Origin: Tillus elongatus
Lineage: Eukaryota; Arthropoda; Insecta; Coleoptera; Cleridae
Direction: 5' to 3'
Length of the DNA stretch: 64,000 bases
Assembly (NCBI GenBank): GCA_964006375.1
Contig: OZ023270.1
Location: 55,844,536 to 55,908,535 of the forward strand
The position numbers and the translations under genes are program-made. The notes under the pieces are model-generated. The model was not told where the DNA came from. It was given only the letters and a program-made list of their open reading frames with translations, and made no database searches. Position 1 is the first letter of the stretch. Every line of letters starts with the position of its first letter. Positions 39,330 through 57,099 of this stretch are shown piece after piece.

Positions 39330-40080
39330 ACACAAGACGTGTTATTGCGGCAACGGATGTCCAGAATCATACGCAAAGAAAAGCTGCATGCGTATAATTT
39401 CACTCGAGTTTAGCAGATTTTATCACAGGACTTACCAAGAAGACTTCAATTTTGCCGGTTTATGCGAGAACGCTACTTAAAGGATCCAATGTTCTAGAAA
39501 AAAAAATTACTGATGAAGCCTTATTCACCAGAGAGGTATGTTCAATTTCTGGAATAGCCATGCCTATGCGATTGAAAATCCTCATGCTATCAACGAACAT
39601 ATTTTTCAACATACATTTTCAATAAACATTTGGTGTGGCATTCTTGGAAACTGTATTGTGGGACCATTTGAACTGCCACCTAGACTTAACGGAACAACGT
39701 ATCTCTTGTTTTTGAGAGATAATTTACCGATCATTTTAGAAGATGTACCTTTATAGAGTGACTCTTGGTTCATGCATGATGGTGCTCCAGCACATTACAT
39801 CCGAGATGTGCGAAATTATTTAGATGAAATTTACCCTCAAAGGTGGATTGGTAGAAGTAGTGTATACCCATGGCCAGTGCGTAGTCTAGACTTAAATCCG
39901 CTAGATTTGTACTTTCGGGGTCAACAAAGATCAAATAAATAACCGCCAGCAATTATGGGAAAAGATCGTACAGGTTTGTTAGTGGTATCCGAGCTCAACA
40001 ACATTTAGTTTTCAAAGAGATAATTTAAATAAACGAGTGAGAAAATGCATTGCCCTAAATGGTAAACACTAAGCACTTAC
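39330..40080 (+). pseudogene. Mariner-like (DD41D-type) transposase remnant
   Basis: Starts in the linker (MSRIIRKEKLHAYNFTRV, then ILSQDLPRRLQFCRFM). First catalytic block TDEALFTREV near 39,510. Open stretch 39,538-39,756: FSINIWCGILGNCIVGPFEL and LNGTTYLLFL. After a stop: SWFMHDGAPAHYIRDVRNYL (second Asp), RWIGRSS, LDLNPLDLYF (third Asp) at about 39,765-39,920. All three catalytic Asp positions are recognisable, but stops and frameshifts split it and the N-terminal HTH is missing. Confidence 0.85.
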
Positions 40081-40089
40081 TCTGATTTG

Positions 40090-40560
40090 TTGTTGTAGTG
40101 CTTCTAAAGTTGCAGTTTAATTTTAGATTAATCTAATTAGGTAGATTAATACAATCTGTGAGAATCTTTCGGATATCCATTTTGTTAATTTTTTCTTTTT
40201 AACTAATAGTTTTATAGATGTTATTTTATTTAATGGCGTTGTTGAAATGTTTCTTTTGATAATGTACATTTTATTACATATTAAAGTATTTACAACAGAT
40301 ACATAATTTGCACTAAGATCGAAGCCTTCGAGAATACATAATGTTTGCCCATAATCGTTAATTTAATTTCATTGAAAAAGTACGTTTATTTAAAAAACGG
40401 TCAATTTTTCGACTTCAAATAAGTATACCTTTTTTGTGTGAAAGTATATGGGCTTTCTTTATTTTTGTTCGAAAATGTGCATACAGACTGTACAATAAAT
40501 TATGAACATGGTAATGAACTAGTGTTGCTGTCGGTGGTGTCACCTACCGGCAGTGGTGAA
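40090..40560. other. No gene seen
   Basis: AT-rich, presumably the decayed 3' flank of the mariner remnant. Confidence 0.4.
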
Positions 40561-40699
40561 ATTAATACCATCATCGTATGATGCCTAATAATACCATGCC
40601 ACATTTCATAATACTATGTTGCACCACTTTCAAGATATTTGAAAAAAGCATTTAAAGAATAAATTATTTAAAACGAAAACGAGTAACATTTTACTAGGG

Positions 40700-41010
<311 letters not shown>

Positions 41011-41024
41011 AGCAAGAAAGGTGT

Positions 41025-41028
<4 letters not shown>

Positions 41029-41108
<80 letters not shown>
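41029..41108. repeat. (TA)n array
   Basis: About 80 bp of pure TA, 146 bp downstream of the previous array. Confidence 0.97.
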
Positions 41109-41110
<2 letters not shown>

Positions 41111-41694
41111 TCTGAAAATTCAAATCACAATATGTCTCAAAGTGCTATACCTTGTTTCATATATCGACGAAGTAAATGTAGAAAAACCACCATACCTACC
41201 GATTGGTAGTATTGGTAGTATATCCAGTATTAACAGAAGTTGACTTTTGGTTCTGTGAAGTCAAGTCTGTAAAATTGTGCACTTCATTTCAAATCATAAT
41301 GCTGGCAAGTAATTACACAAGGTTCCTGTAGATCTAAACCAATTCTTGTAACCTTGTGGGTGCCACATGGTAGCCATTAAATCTCTACTGTTATTCATAC
41401 CAGCTGCTTTTGTTTTATAATATATAGGTATAGCTATAATTTATTGATAAAGGAATTATGCAGCGGATCTTATAAGGCGTGGTTTAGTTGTGATTGTCTG
41501 TAATGGATAAAATTGAAGATTGATTATAATTTCTGTCGATTTTTTTTTAGAGTTCATGTGCCAGTGGCACTTTGTTAAGACATCAGGCGTGTAATAAAAA
41601 ATAGCTATTGATTTAGTTATTTTCTGAATCTGTTTTATTGCACAAATTGTTTCAATGGGAACAGCCGCTCTAATTTTGAAAATCAAACGTGCTA

Positions 41695-43960
<2,266 letters not shown>

Positions 43961-43974
43961 TATATATATATATA

Positions 43975-44057
<83 letters not shown>
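43961..44057. repeat. (TA)n array between two mariners
   Basis: TA array with two imperfections (a TATCTATA and a TATTATAT). It is continuous in origin with 41,829-41,926 and 46,408-46,500. Confidence 0.93.
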
Positions 44058-47612
<3,555 letters not shown>

Positions 47613-47619
47613 ACTTTTT

Positions 47620-48420
47620 TTTATTGGTTTAAATTATTTGAAAACTATTTTCAAGCGCAACTGGCGAAAGATCTAATATTTACCGTAAAATAAACCGTAT
47701 AAAAAGTATGCTATAAGCGAAGAAAAAATGGGTGGTGGCTATTTAAAATATGTGTCATCAAAAGGTGTCTTAAATATGTGAGAATCTGACTCGTGTCATA
47801 CTTGAGTTATATATTTTTTTCCAGTAACTTATAAACCACCCACTTAGAAAAATGAAGCCAGTAATAACCTCAAAAAATCACGTTTCATTTTCAAACTATG
47901 GGTGTAAACAAAGTTCTGCTAGAACTCTCCAATTTAGTTAATAATCAAATTACTCGCTTCATGCAATAAGCTATTATTTCCTTTAATGGTGTAATTTACA
48001 TATTTTCTGAATACGCATTTGATTTTATTAAATATAAACGAATTCAATTTCCTTAATACTCCTCGACCTTTTACAACACTCCTACATTAAAAAAATTTCA
48101 AGAACAAACTTGAGGATAATTGAACAACACCGACAAATTTACCCTCTAAGTGCATTCAGCTGTTCTCATATTAATCAAACTTCATTTCTTACCTCCTTCC
48201 TGTTTCCGTCTTTTTGTGCCGCTTTTTAAACGAGAAAAAAACCGGATGAGTTCAAGATATTTATATGTCGTCGCAGAGTCCTTTTTTGGCCACCCAGCAT
48301 TATTAAAACTTCACTGAATGTGTGGCGGTTTACAAGAAAAGTACATACATACAAAATGACGCAGGCTATAAATTATCTGGATGATTTGAACACTGTTAAA
48401 AAATGCTGAAATTATGTCAA
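47620..48420. other. No gene seen
   Basis: AT-rich and stop-laden. Confidence 0.45.
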
Positions 48421-48429
48421 CTATCGTTC

Positions 48430-48560
48430 CCAATGCTCTCGGTGGTCCAGTGGTAAGAACGTGTAAATCTGAAGCTAAATGTCCTGGATGGCGTCGACAA
48501 GTAGAAACGTAATTTTTTTGTGGTGGTTACAGGGTATATTCTTTATAATCATTGCAGCTT
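48430..48560 (+). repeat. tRNA-like SINE head
   Basis: GTGGTCCAGTGGTAAGAACG is A-box-like; a further 'cctggatggcgtcgac.agtag.a.cgtaa' phrase parallels 59,555-59,575. Likely a 5' SINE fragment rather than a functional tRNA. Confidence 0.45.
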
Positions 48561-48780
48561 CTGCTACTTTGGTTTTTGGAGATCGAAAATAACTTTCGAT
48601 ATAAAGCTGTAGAACTTTTCATTAGCTGTCAGAATTTGCTTTTGGAAAAACAAAATTAACATCGCACAATCGAAAAGATCATCTAACCTTACATTTTTTT
48701 AAATAGAAGACTCTATATACGATTGCTTAGAATGGCTTTTGATTTAAAAAAGATAAGAATAGCTAATATTTAAATGAGAC

Positions 48781-48784
<4 letters not shown>

Positions 48785-48872
<88 letters not shown>

Positions 48873-49140
48873 ACCGATAACTCAAAAAATATTGGTCCGA
48901 TTTTAATCAAATTTGGCACATACCTTCCGTTTGTAACTGGCTTGGATAAGTTCGTTAGTCAGGAAAATCGGCCCAGGTTTTCCCGGGAAATTTTGTGTTT
49001 TCTTTCGAAAAAAATGTATATCTCCGGAAATAACAAAGTAACGACAACCAAATTTGGTACGCTGGTTTCATAAAGAGTATCCTATGTACCAAAATTCAGA
49101 TCTCTATCTTAAAAGACAAAAAAGTTAGAGGTAAATTAAT
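48785..49140 (-). repeat. Family A repeat, partial (TA core and 141-bp unit)
   Basis: (TA)n 48,785-48,869, then CACCGATAACTCAAAAAATA and one 141-bp-type unit. The plus-strand frame 48,774-49,073 again reads the family's open frame (ILIKFGTYLPFVTGLDKFVS). Right segment and IR module absent. Confidence 0.8.
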
Positions 49141-49209
49141 TTTGAATTAATTAAATCTGCTTCAAGAATGTTAAAACGTCAAAATTGTACGAATGTAAGT
49201 GAAAAATAC

Positions 49210-49640
49210 TACAAGAAATGACTGACAAGCTCCTAGATATGTGTCTAAGTCGTTATTTTGCTTGATTTCGTTAAAATATGAGCAAAAAAATCCATTGTAA
49301 ATCAAAATGGTGTTGTGTAAATTGTAAAACGTTGAACAGTTAACATGTACTATGGGATATACCTGCTAGTAAATACATGTAGAGCGTAGCTCAGTGGCTA
49401 ATTCCGTGTACATCGTATAATCGACTCCTACATGACGAGTTCTAATCCTAGTTAGTGACTTTACTTTTTATCAATTCTTTTTAGTCTCATTTCACTTTAC
49501 CGTTATCTAATCAGATTGTTGCTATTTCGATGAATTCTTTAGCGAGTTTTTCAAAAAAAAAATTTAATAAAGAAGAGATGAAAACTTTTAAAACTTAATT
49601 CAATTTGAATAGCCTATCTGGTTGTTTGTTCTTGCCTTAA
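49210..49640 (+). repeat. AT-rich stretch with tRNA-like SINE head
   Basis: GCGTAGCTCAGTGGCTAATT (49,383) is a good A box. GAGTTCTAATCC about 55 bases on is a weak B box. The predicted tRNA would not fold cleanly, so a SINE head is preferred. Nothing else is seen. Confidence 0.4.
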
Positions 49641-49699
49641 CTTAGTGAAACCGTTCAATATTTAATACACTCGTTGAATTTTCAGGTGGCTTCAGAAGT

Positions 49700-50935
<1,236 letters not shown>

Positions 50936-50960
50936 TGTATATATGCAAAATAATTGGGAT

Positions 50961-50994
50961 ACTAAATTTATTCCATTTAGCTGCTGCACACTGT
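50961..50994 (-). repeat. Fragment of mariner (41.9 kb type) terminal repeat
   Basis: AAATTTATTCCATTTAGCTG and GCACACTGTA resemble the right terminal repeat of the intact mariner (one gap). Confidence 0.55.
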
Positions 50995-50999
50995 AAAGC

Positions 51000-51255
51000 C
51001 AAGGTAAATAAACTGCAGTTGAGAAATACCTTGTTCATAACTGCGCCTGCATTTGGTGTGTTTCTAAGTATTATGTATTTTAGATGTCACTATTAACATT
51101 TAATTTAAAATCCTTGTAAAAAGATTTATAATTGTTTTATAAGTGTGTTACCTTTAAATTAGAAAATTAGGTTGAACAAATACGATGATTTAATTGTTTC
51201 TATTTAATATTTCAACTCTTTTCCGCTGGTTATATGAACCTTAATTTTGTTACAG
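51000..51255. other. Likely intron upstream of TSP1 exon
   Basis: AT-rich non-coding sequence ending in a pyrimidine-rich stretch and TTTTGTTACAG, a good splice acceptor. Confidence 0.55.
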
Positions 51256-51447
51256 TTGTGGATTGTCAGGTTACACCATGGGGGCCTTGGTCACCATGTG
51301 ACGTGGACTGCGGAGCGGGTACCATGGAAAGGTCTAGGTCCGTAAAAGTCCAGCCTCAAAACGGTGGAAGGCACTGCCCTAGTTTGGAACAGAGAAGAGG
51401 ATGCCACGTTTCAACCTGTTATCATCATCCAGATCCTGCAATTAAAG
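51256..51447 (+). CDS. Host exon: thrombospondin type-1 domain
   Basis: 192-bp internal exon between an acceptor (TTTTGTTACAG) and a donor (AAAG|GTCAGT). Both introns would be phase 1, as is usual for shuffled extracellular modules. It encodes one complete TSP1 repeat: VDCQVTPWGPWSPCDVDCG, then GTMERSRSVKV, GGRHCPSLEQRRGCHVSTC. The WxxW (WGPW) and CxxxCG (CDVDCG) motifs and six cysteines fit the fold. TSP1 proteins are secreted or extracellular and bind matrix or glycans. The DCQV...CDVDCGAGTM...R.R pattern recalls SBSPON-like (somatomedin-B plus TSP1) proteins, but this is only an impression. No other exon of the gene is recognised in the window, so the surrounding repeats probably lie in its introns. 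Confidence 0.85.
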
Positions 51448-51499
51448 GTCAGTGTTCACTGTTATGTTGAAATATTATTTATGCTGGTGTTAGTTAGAA

Positions 51500-52292
51500 A
51501 ACAGTTAGATGGCCTATTAAGTACACTTGGAGAACCCAAATCACCACAACACATTTCAAAAGACCTGACCATCGTTTCACTAACCAATTTAGCGTCATCA
51601 GGGGATAAAACATTCTAAATACTTGAAAACTAACATCAACTTATATACCGGATCTTAGGTAAAGAGATCGAACTGAGATGGGAAACTAGTCGCAGGCAAA
51701 TTCCACAGTGTATTGTATTTTTATCGTTAGACAAGGTCTTTACACTGTCCCTACTACTTTATCTTAAAAGTGTCCATCTGTAATAGTTTTGAGAAGGTTC
51801 AACGACAGCTAAATTAACATCGATTCCTTTGGCGGCAATAACTGTATACTTATGTTATCTTTAGAACGTGCCGAAAACGTGGGAATTTTATTTAACAAAG
51901 CAATCGATCAGGTGACTCGTAATTGGCGGTGGTGAAGCGTTCATACATTTTTTGTTGTAACTATATTTCGCAATATATACGCTTTCGAACCCGTTTAGCT
52001 GTCCTGGTTTTCTAAATTTTTTTATTAATTTGAGATTATTTTTATCAACCTGATCATTATTATCCCAAATGTGTCGGACGACGGAAGATTAATCTACAGT
52101 ACCGTAACTTAATTGGGATAAGTGTTCTTTGAATCTAATTCCAATCAATCTTTTTGTTTGTCCGACGTATTTAAGATTATAGTCTTTACAACTTATTTCA
52201 TAAATTCCTGACATTTTCTCCGCGCTATCCTTGTCTTTTGGGTTACCTAGCAAGTTTTTTAAGGTATTTGTTGTTGAAAATGTTAGCTGTAA
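51500..52292 (-). pseudogene. Penelope-like element fragment (GIY-YIG)
   Basis: Minus-strand reading near 52,250-51,990: [20 protein letters not shown], then CKDYNLKYVGQTKRLIGIRF, KEHLSQLSYGTVD and HIWDNNDQVDKNNLKLIK. This is the GIY-YIG endonuclease with linker seen in the copies at 53.6 and 62.8 kb. The 3' terminal segment lies at 51,510-51,600 (TACACTTGGAGAACCCAAAT to the CATCAGGGG hairpin). The middle (51,650-51,980) is diverged. It abuts a (TA)n array at 52,299. Stops are present. Confidence 0.75.
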
Positions 52293-52293
52293 G

Positions 52294-52500
<207 letters not shown>

Positions 52501-52571
52501 TTTTAAATAAAATGACAGATGACGTCTTCAAAATGACTATGTATGTCTATATTTAACATGAAACTGTAATC

Positions 52572-52574
<3 letters not shown>

Positions 52575-52661
<87 letters not shown>

Positions 52662-52945
52662 GTGTGTGTGTATGTATGTAGCCAACCGATAACTCAAAAA
52701 ATAATTAATCGATTTGGGTGAAATTCGGCAAGTACCTTTCTTTTTATTATTATTAATTAGCTTGTATGTGTTCGTTAGCCAGGAACATCGGACAAGATTT
52801 TGCGGAAGTAAATATGTTGACTCGAGAAAGGCCTTACTACATACTAAAATACAACTTTCTAAGTTTATAGAACATTGAGTTGTTCAAATTTGAAGCATTT
52901 AATAAAAATTCACTGCCATTACGCACTTGCTGCGTCCCGAACTTT
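52575..52945 (-). repeat. Family A TA core and shortened left part
   Basis: (TA)n 52,575-52,659, then CCGATAACTCAAAAAATAAT, a diverged 141-bp-type unit, then a jump to the IR-module end (CACTGCCATTACGCACTTGC to TGCGTCCCGA). Confidence 0.8.
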
Positions 52946-53029
52946 TTGTCATATTTGTTTATTGATCAAAACACCATAACATAGCAAACTCGTTGCTATG
53001 TTCATTTAAAGTTTTTAGGAATACACTAT

Positions 53030-53440
53030 GTGAATACTGGAACCTGTGATGAGCACTGATAAGTACACTTGGATAACCCAAATCACCACAAGACATATTT
53101 TAAAGAACTTACGACCCTTTCGCCGACAACGTCAGCGTCATCAGAAGATGAAAAATTCTAAAATTAAATGAACAGCTACAGTGTATTTATATCGCACCTA
53201 GGTAGACGAACTAATTCGAAGTAAAGATTGTAGTCGGTGATCCATCGTTTGTCTATTGTGTCAATATTGAACGGACGAGGCCGAAGAATCTTCTGGTTGA
53301 CAAATTTATTAGCTTTTATCTAATTTAAGGATAAGGGGTTAAAATGAAAGGTACCGACATATTTAACGGAACTACACGTTCTTTTTGATCTAAAAATTTC
53401 ACTATGTGAATATTGGAGCCCATGAAGAGCGCCACGCAGA
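53030..53440 (-). repeat. Penelope-like terminal segment, inverted copy
   Basis: Reverse complement of 54,250-54,680, joined head-to-head to the coding part at about 53,440. It includes the TACACTTGG block, the hairpin segment (53,108-53,150), 'cgatccatcgtttgtctattgtg' and 'cacgttctttttgatct'. Such terminal copies in direct or inverted orientation are typical of Penelope-like elements. Confidence 0.8.
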
Positions 53441-53449
53441 TCAAAGAAA

Positions 53450-53908
53450 ATGATATCTGAATGCACGACATTTCAGAAGGATATAATGGAGAAAAAATTT
53501 GTGTGTCTGCCTTATGAACCACGTATCACAAAGGGTTTGAAAAGTATTTTTAAGAAAGTCGATTTATATTTGACTTTTTCGACGAAAAGTGATTTAAAAA
53601 ATTTGTTGGGTAATACGAAAGACAAAGACAAAGCTACTGAAATGTCTGGTATTTATGAAATAAGTTGCAAAGATTGTAATCTTAAATATGTGGGTCAAAC
53701 CAAGAGAAACATAGCCACCAGATTTCGTGAACATCTCGCACATTTACGATATGGTACGGTTGACAAATCTTGTGTGGCACAACATAGATGTGATAATAAT
53801 CACATTGACAAAGAAAATTTGAAACTTGTCAAAAATGTTAGACATCAAACTATGCTTGATGCTTTTGAAAGTGTTCATATATCAAGATCGATTAAGAACA
53901 AAACGTGA
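53450..53908 (+). pseudogene. Penelope-like GIY-YIG endonuclease fragment
   Basis: 152-residue open stretch beginning MISECTTFQKDIMEKKF, matching the link between RT and endonuclease in the copy at 63.0 kb. The GIY-YIG nuclease follows: SGIYEISCKDCNLKYVGQTK (GIY and YVG signatures), RFREHLAHLRYG with the conserved Arg, CVAQHRCDNNHI and a C-terminal helix LLDAFESVHISRS-like. In Penelope-like elements this nuclease, including a CCHH-type insert, nicks target DNA. The reading frame is intact here, but without RT it cannot be autonomous. Confidence 0.88.
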
Positions 53909-54573
53909 TTGAATCGTGCGGCACCTTTAATTTCAAGCCCTTTATTCTCACTTTGCATTTTACCAGCTAAACACTGTTAATTTGTCTGGCAGAATATTAC
54001 ATTATTGTCAATAACTCGACCGGTCTATACAGATACTAGGCTCTACGTTTAGTTTTCGACTTAAAAATCCCCTTTCGTTTTCTTTGTATCTAAGAAGTTA
54101 ATATAAAAACTTGCCTTTACGTAGAATAAGAAATCAATATAAATACTGTTTTTATCTAGAATTTTAGTGGAATTATTTATCCTTGCTAAAGTTAACATTG
54201 TAAGGGAAACAGTCCTTTTGTGTTTTAAAAAAGATGACCGGCTGTTATTGGTCTGTTCGCCAGATGTGCTTGTCTGCGCTCATCATGGGCTCCAATATTC
54301 ACATAGTGAAATTTTTAGATGAAAAAGAACGTGTAGTTTCCTTAAATATCTCGGTACCTTTCATTCTAAGCCCATTATCCTCAAATTAGATAAAAGCTCA
54401 TAAATTTGTCAACCGGAAGATTAAAGTAGTTCTTCGACCTCGTCCGTTCAATATTGACACAATAGACAAACGATGGGTCGCCGAGTACAATATTTATTTC
54501 GGATTAGTTCGTCTACCTACGTGCGGTATAAATACACACTGCCTGTTAATTTAATTTTTAAAAATTTCATCCT

Positions 54574-54612
54574 CTGATGACGCTGAAGTTGTCGGCGAAA
54601 CGATCGTAAGAT
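54574..54612 (+). ncRNA. Hammerhead-ribozyme-like motif in Penelope terminus
   Basis: CTGATGA, a single C, stem GCTGA/TCGGC with AGTTG loop, GAAAC, then GATCGTAAG. The arrangement mirrors the hammerhead core (CUGAUGA - stem II - GAAA - short stem III - GUH). The stem is kept by compensatory changes in the other four copies. The C between CTGATGA and stem II is not canonical. Penelope-like elements are known to carry hammerhead motifs. Confidence 0.5.
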
Positions 54613-54699
54613 CTTTAACATATGTGTTGTGGTGATTTAGGTTCTCCAAGTGTACTTTTGAGGAATACTTATAAATAAATTTAATTTTGTCCTGTCTGA

Positions 54700-56015
54700 T
54701 GATGATGTCGTGCAGCGTAACCGGCTACAGCGTAGAAAACCAACATTTTCGAAGGTCTATACATCTAAATTTGGCATGGAACAGTCTCACTAAGTAAAAG
54801 CAACAACACTTAATGAATTCTATAAGCTATTTCATAAAAAAGTACTTGTTTCCAAGCTACCGATAGTTGTAGTAAATTTTTAGTCTTGAAGTTTGTGCCC
54901 ACGTAAAAATCTACATCTTCTGCCACATAAAATTACTACCGATACGTGGATATCACTTAAGAGTTTTTCTGTTATACATTCTGTTTTATCAGCAACAGAT
55001 AATGTATCCTAGAAATCTTGTTAAAGTCAAATTGCGTGTATAAGGTGATATCATTGGGAAGAGTTTAATAAGACTAAACGTTTATGTTTGTGTTGGTGTA
55101 GGCGTATAAGTACATATTGTGTAAACCATTCACAGGCTTATAAGATTGTAGAGGCGCACAGATTTTTCTGGAGATGCGAAGCCTTAAATCCACTTTTAGG
55201 CCGGATGGAACAGTCGTTCACGCCTTTTTATGAGTATCTCAGACACGAACAACTACTCAAGATACATTTTGAGTATTTTTAAATTATGTGCGTTTTAGTA
55301 CTATAATCCTGTTATCCCATACGGAGAGAAGCAATATACATATAAATCCACATACTTCTGTATTTAGAATTTACGCAATATATGTGAGACCTTTGTTTCA
55401 CATAATTTTTTAGTGAATGTACAAAAAACACACAAAAACGTATTATGCCCATGAAATAATTTTATATTAAGCTGAAAATTTATAAAATTGATTCATATAA
55501 GTCTTCATTAAGGCAATCCGTCTGCTGAACTATATCAAAGTAACTTTGAAATTTTCGGAAGCACAAAAATCTGAAAATTTAAAAATTGGTACATATAAGT
55601 CTCCATTAGGGCAATCTGTCAGCCGAATTACATCAAAGTAACCCTGTTATTGTCAGAAGTACAGAAATTTCCTGGAAGGAATGTTTAATTTTCCAGCAAA
55701 AGACTGGACTGATAAGTCTTACCAACAAACTCCTCAGAGCTTTAACCATAGGAAGATACCAAAATATCATCAAAACCGGTGAACTGTTTCTTGATTTTTG
55801 ACTATAAAGCTCAATGTCCAAAAACTTGTACAAGAGTAAATTTAAAATTGCTGAATTGTGCCCTGTTCTTATATTTGGAAGTAAATCATTAGTAGAAAAC
55901 TATTAACTTTAGTTTCTTTGTTATTTATCTGCGGTAACATGTTTGAGGATCTTTCAAAAAAGATTCATATTTCAAAGTGGAATACAAAGTTCTTGACGCT
56001 CAAAATAGTTTTTTG
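54700..56015. other. No recognised element; unassigned 64-codon frame
   Basis: The plus-strand frame 55,088-55,282 (MCWCRRISTYCVNHSQ ... FYEYLRHEQLLKIHFEYF) is preceded by acceptor-like TTGGTGTAG and CATTCACAG, but its phase would not fit the TSP1 exon. No domain is recognised. 55,600-55,830 faintly echoes the family A 141-bp unit. Otherwise AT-rich. Confidence 0.35.
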
Positions 56016-56706
56016 CGAAACTGTCTATGTAAGACTCGATGCATTTTCGCAACAATTAGAACCGTAGACCGGTTTCGCTCTCATTAGAGCTCTTCAGTAC
56101 GGCATACTAATTGCAGCAAAAATGCACCAAAAATAATACGGCTATCGTATAGCCAGTCCTAAAATACTCAGTAAGTGGTGGACGTGCCGCCACCTAGTTG
56201 CGGAACCAGGTAGTATGCTGTCACGCCAGCTCCAAATGGGCCAGGGCTGACAATTTTCTAAATTGTTAGTTAGCTGTATCCAGTCTCTATTTTTTTAACA
56301 CTTTGTGTTATTTGGAGCTGGCGTGACAGCATGCTACCTGGTTCCGCAACTAGGTGGCGGCACGTCCACCACTTACTGAGTATTTAAGGACTGGCTATAC
56401 GATAGCCGTATTATTTTTGGTGCATTTTTGCTGCAATTATTATGCCGTACTGAAGAGCTCTAATGAGAGCGAAACCGGTCTACGGTTCTAATTGTTGCGA
56501 AAATGCATCGAGTCTTACATACTTTGTCCCTATATTGGGGTAGAAATGGGCCAGGGCTGACAATTTTCTAAATTGTTAGTTAGCTGTATCCAGTCTCTAT
56601 TTTTTTTAACACTTTGTGTTATTTGGAGCTGGCGTGACAGCATACTACCTGGTTCCGCAACTAGGTGGCGGCACGTCCACCACTTACTGAGTACGAAACT
56701 GTCTAT
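56016..56706. mobile_element. Giant hairpin element with 13-bp target duplication
   Basis: CGAAACTGTCTAT occurs at 56,016-56,028 and 56,694-56,706. Between them are arm 1 (56,030-56,237), a 72-bp spacer, arm 2 (56,310-56,519, almost perfect reverse complement of arm 1), a 28-bp joint, then a direct repeat of the spacer plus inner arm 2 (56,544-56,693). The unit includes AGAGCTCTAATGAGAGCG next to AAACCGGTC. It has no coding potential. Confidence 0.88.
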
Positions 56707-56749
56707 ATTGAGCAACCTTATTTCTTAGTTGCAAGATATTAACATATCA

Positions 56750-56895
56750 TTGAAAAATGACAAAAGTCACCATTCAACTATGATTGTCAAGCTTGAAAAT
56801 TCTGGTGTGAATACCTCACTTCTTAGCTTTATTAAATCATACGTGGGGCGTGGAAAACATTGTGTGAAATTGAGGGGATGTAGCTGTGACGTATT
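56750..56895 (+). pseudogene. LINE RT scrap
   Basis: HSTMIVKLENSGVNTSLLSF and KSYVGRGKHCVKLRG fit the segment after motif A of LINE reverse transcriptases (L...G....LL..I.SYL..R...VK..G). It is too short to place in a clade. Confidence 0.5.
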
Positions 56896-57099
56896 CACAA
56901 TAGAATATATGAACACACCCTCGCAGTTAGAAAATCCGACCCGTCATCGACGCTGGCCAGGCATCATATTCATACAGGACACAAAAAGGACTTCGACAAT
57001 GACAAAGCATAAGCCCCGGTTTACAACTAAAACTATAATTATCCGCGAACCGATTAAGGTCGAAAAACATCGTATTTGTTAAAATAAGAGATATGATGG

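Larger units (their letters stand above)
53441..54690 (+). mobile_element. Penelope-like element, 5'-truncated
   Basis: Coding part (GIY-YIG and preceding linker) at 53,450-53,908, 3' UTR, then the terminal segment to about 54,680 with the hammerhead-like hairpin (54,574-54,610). The RT domain is missing from this copy. The copy at 61.83-63.37 kb retains the end of RT. Confidence 0.85.

Noticed and set aside
49381..49470. Possible tRNA gene
   Set aside because: The A box is good but the B box is weak and the arms do not pair well; a SINE head is more likely.
55600..55830. Ancient family A 141-bp unit
   Set aside because: Block order is similar but identity is too low to claim by eye.
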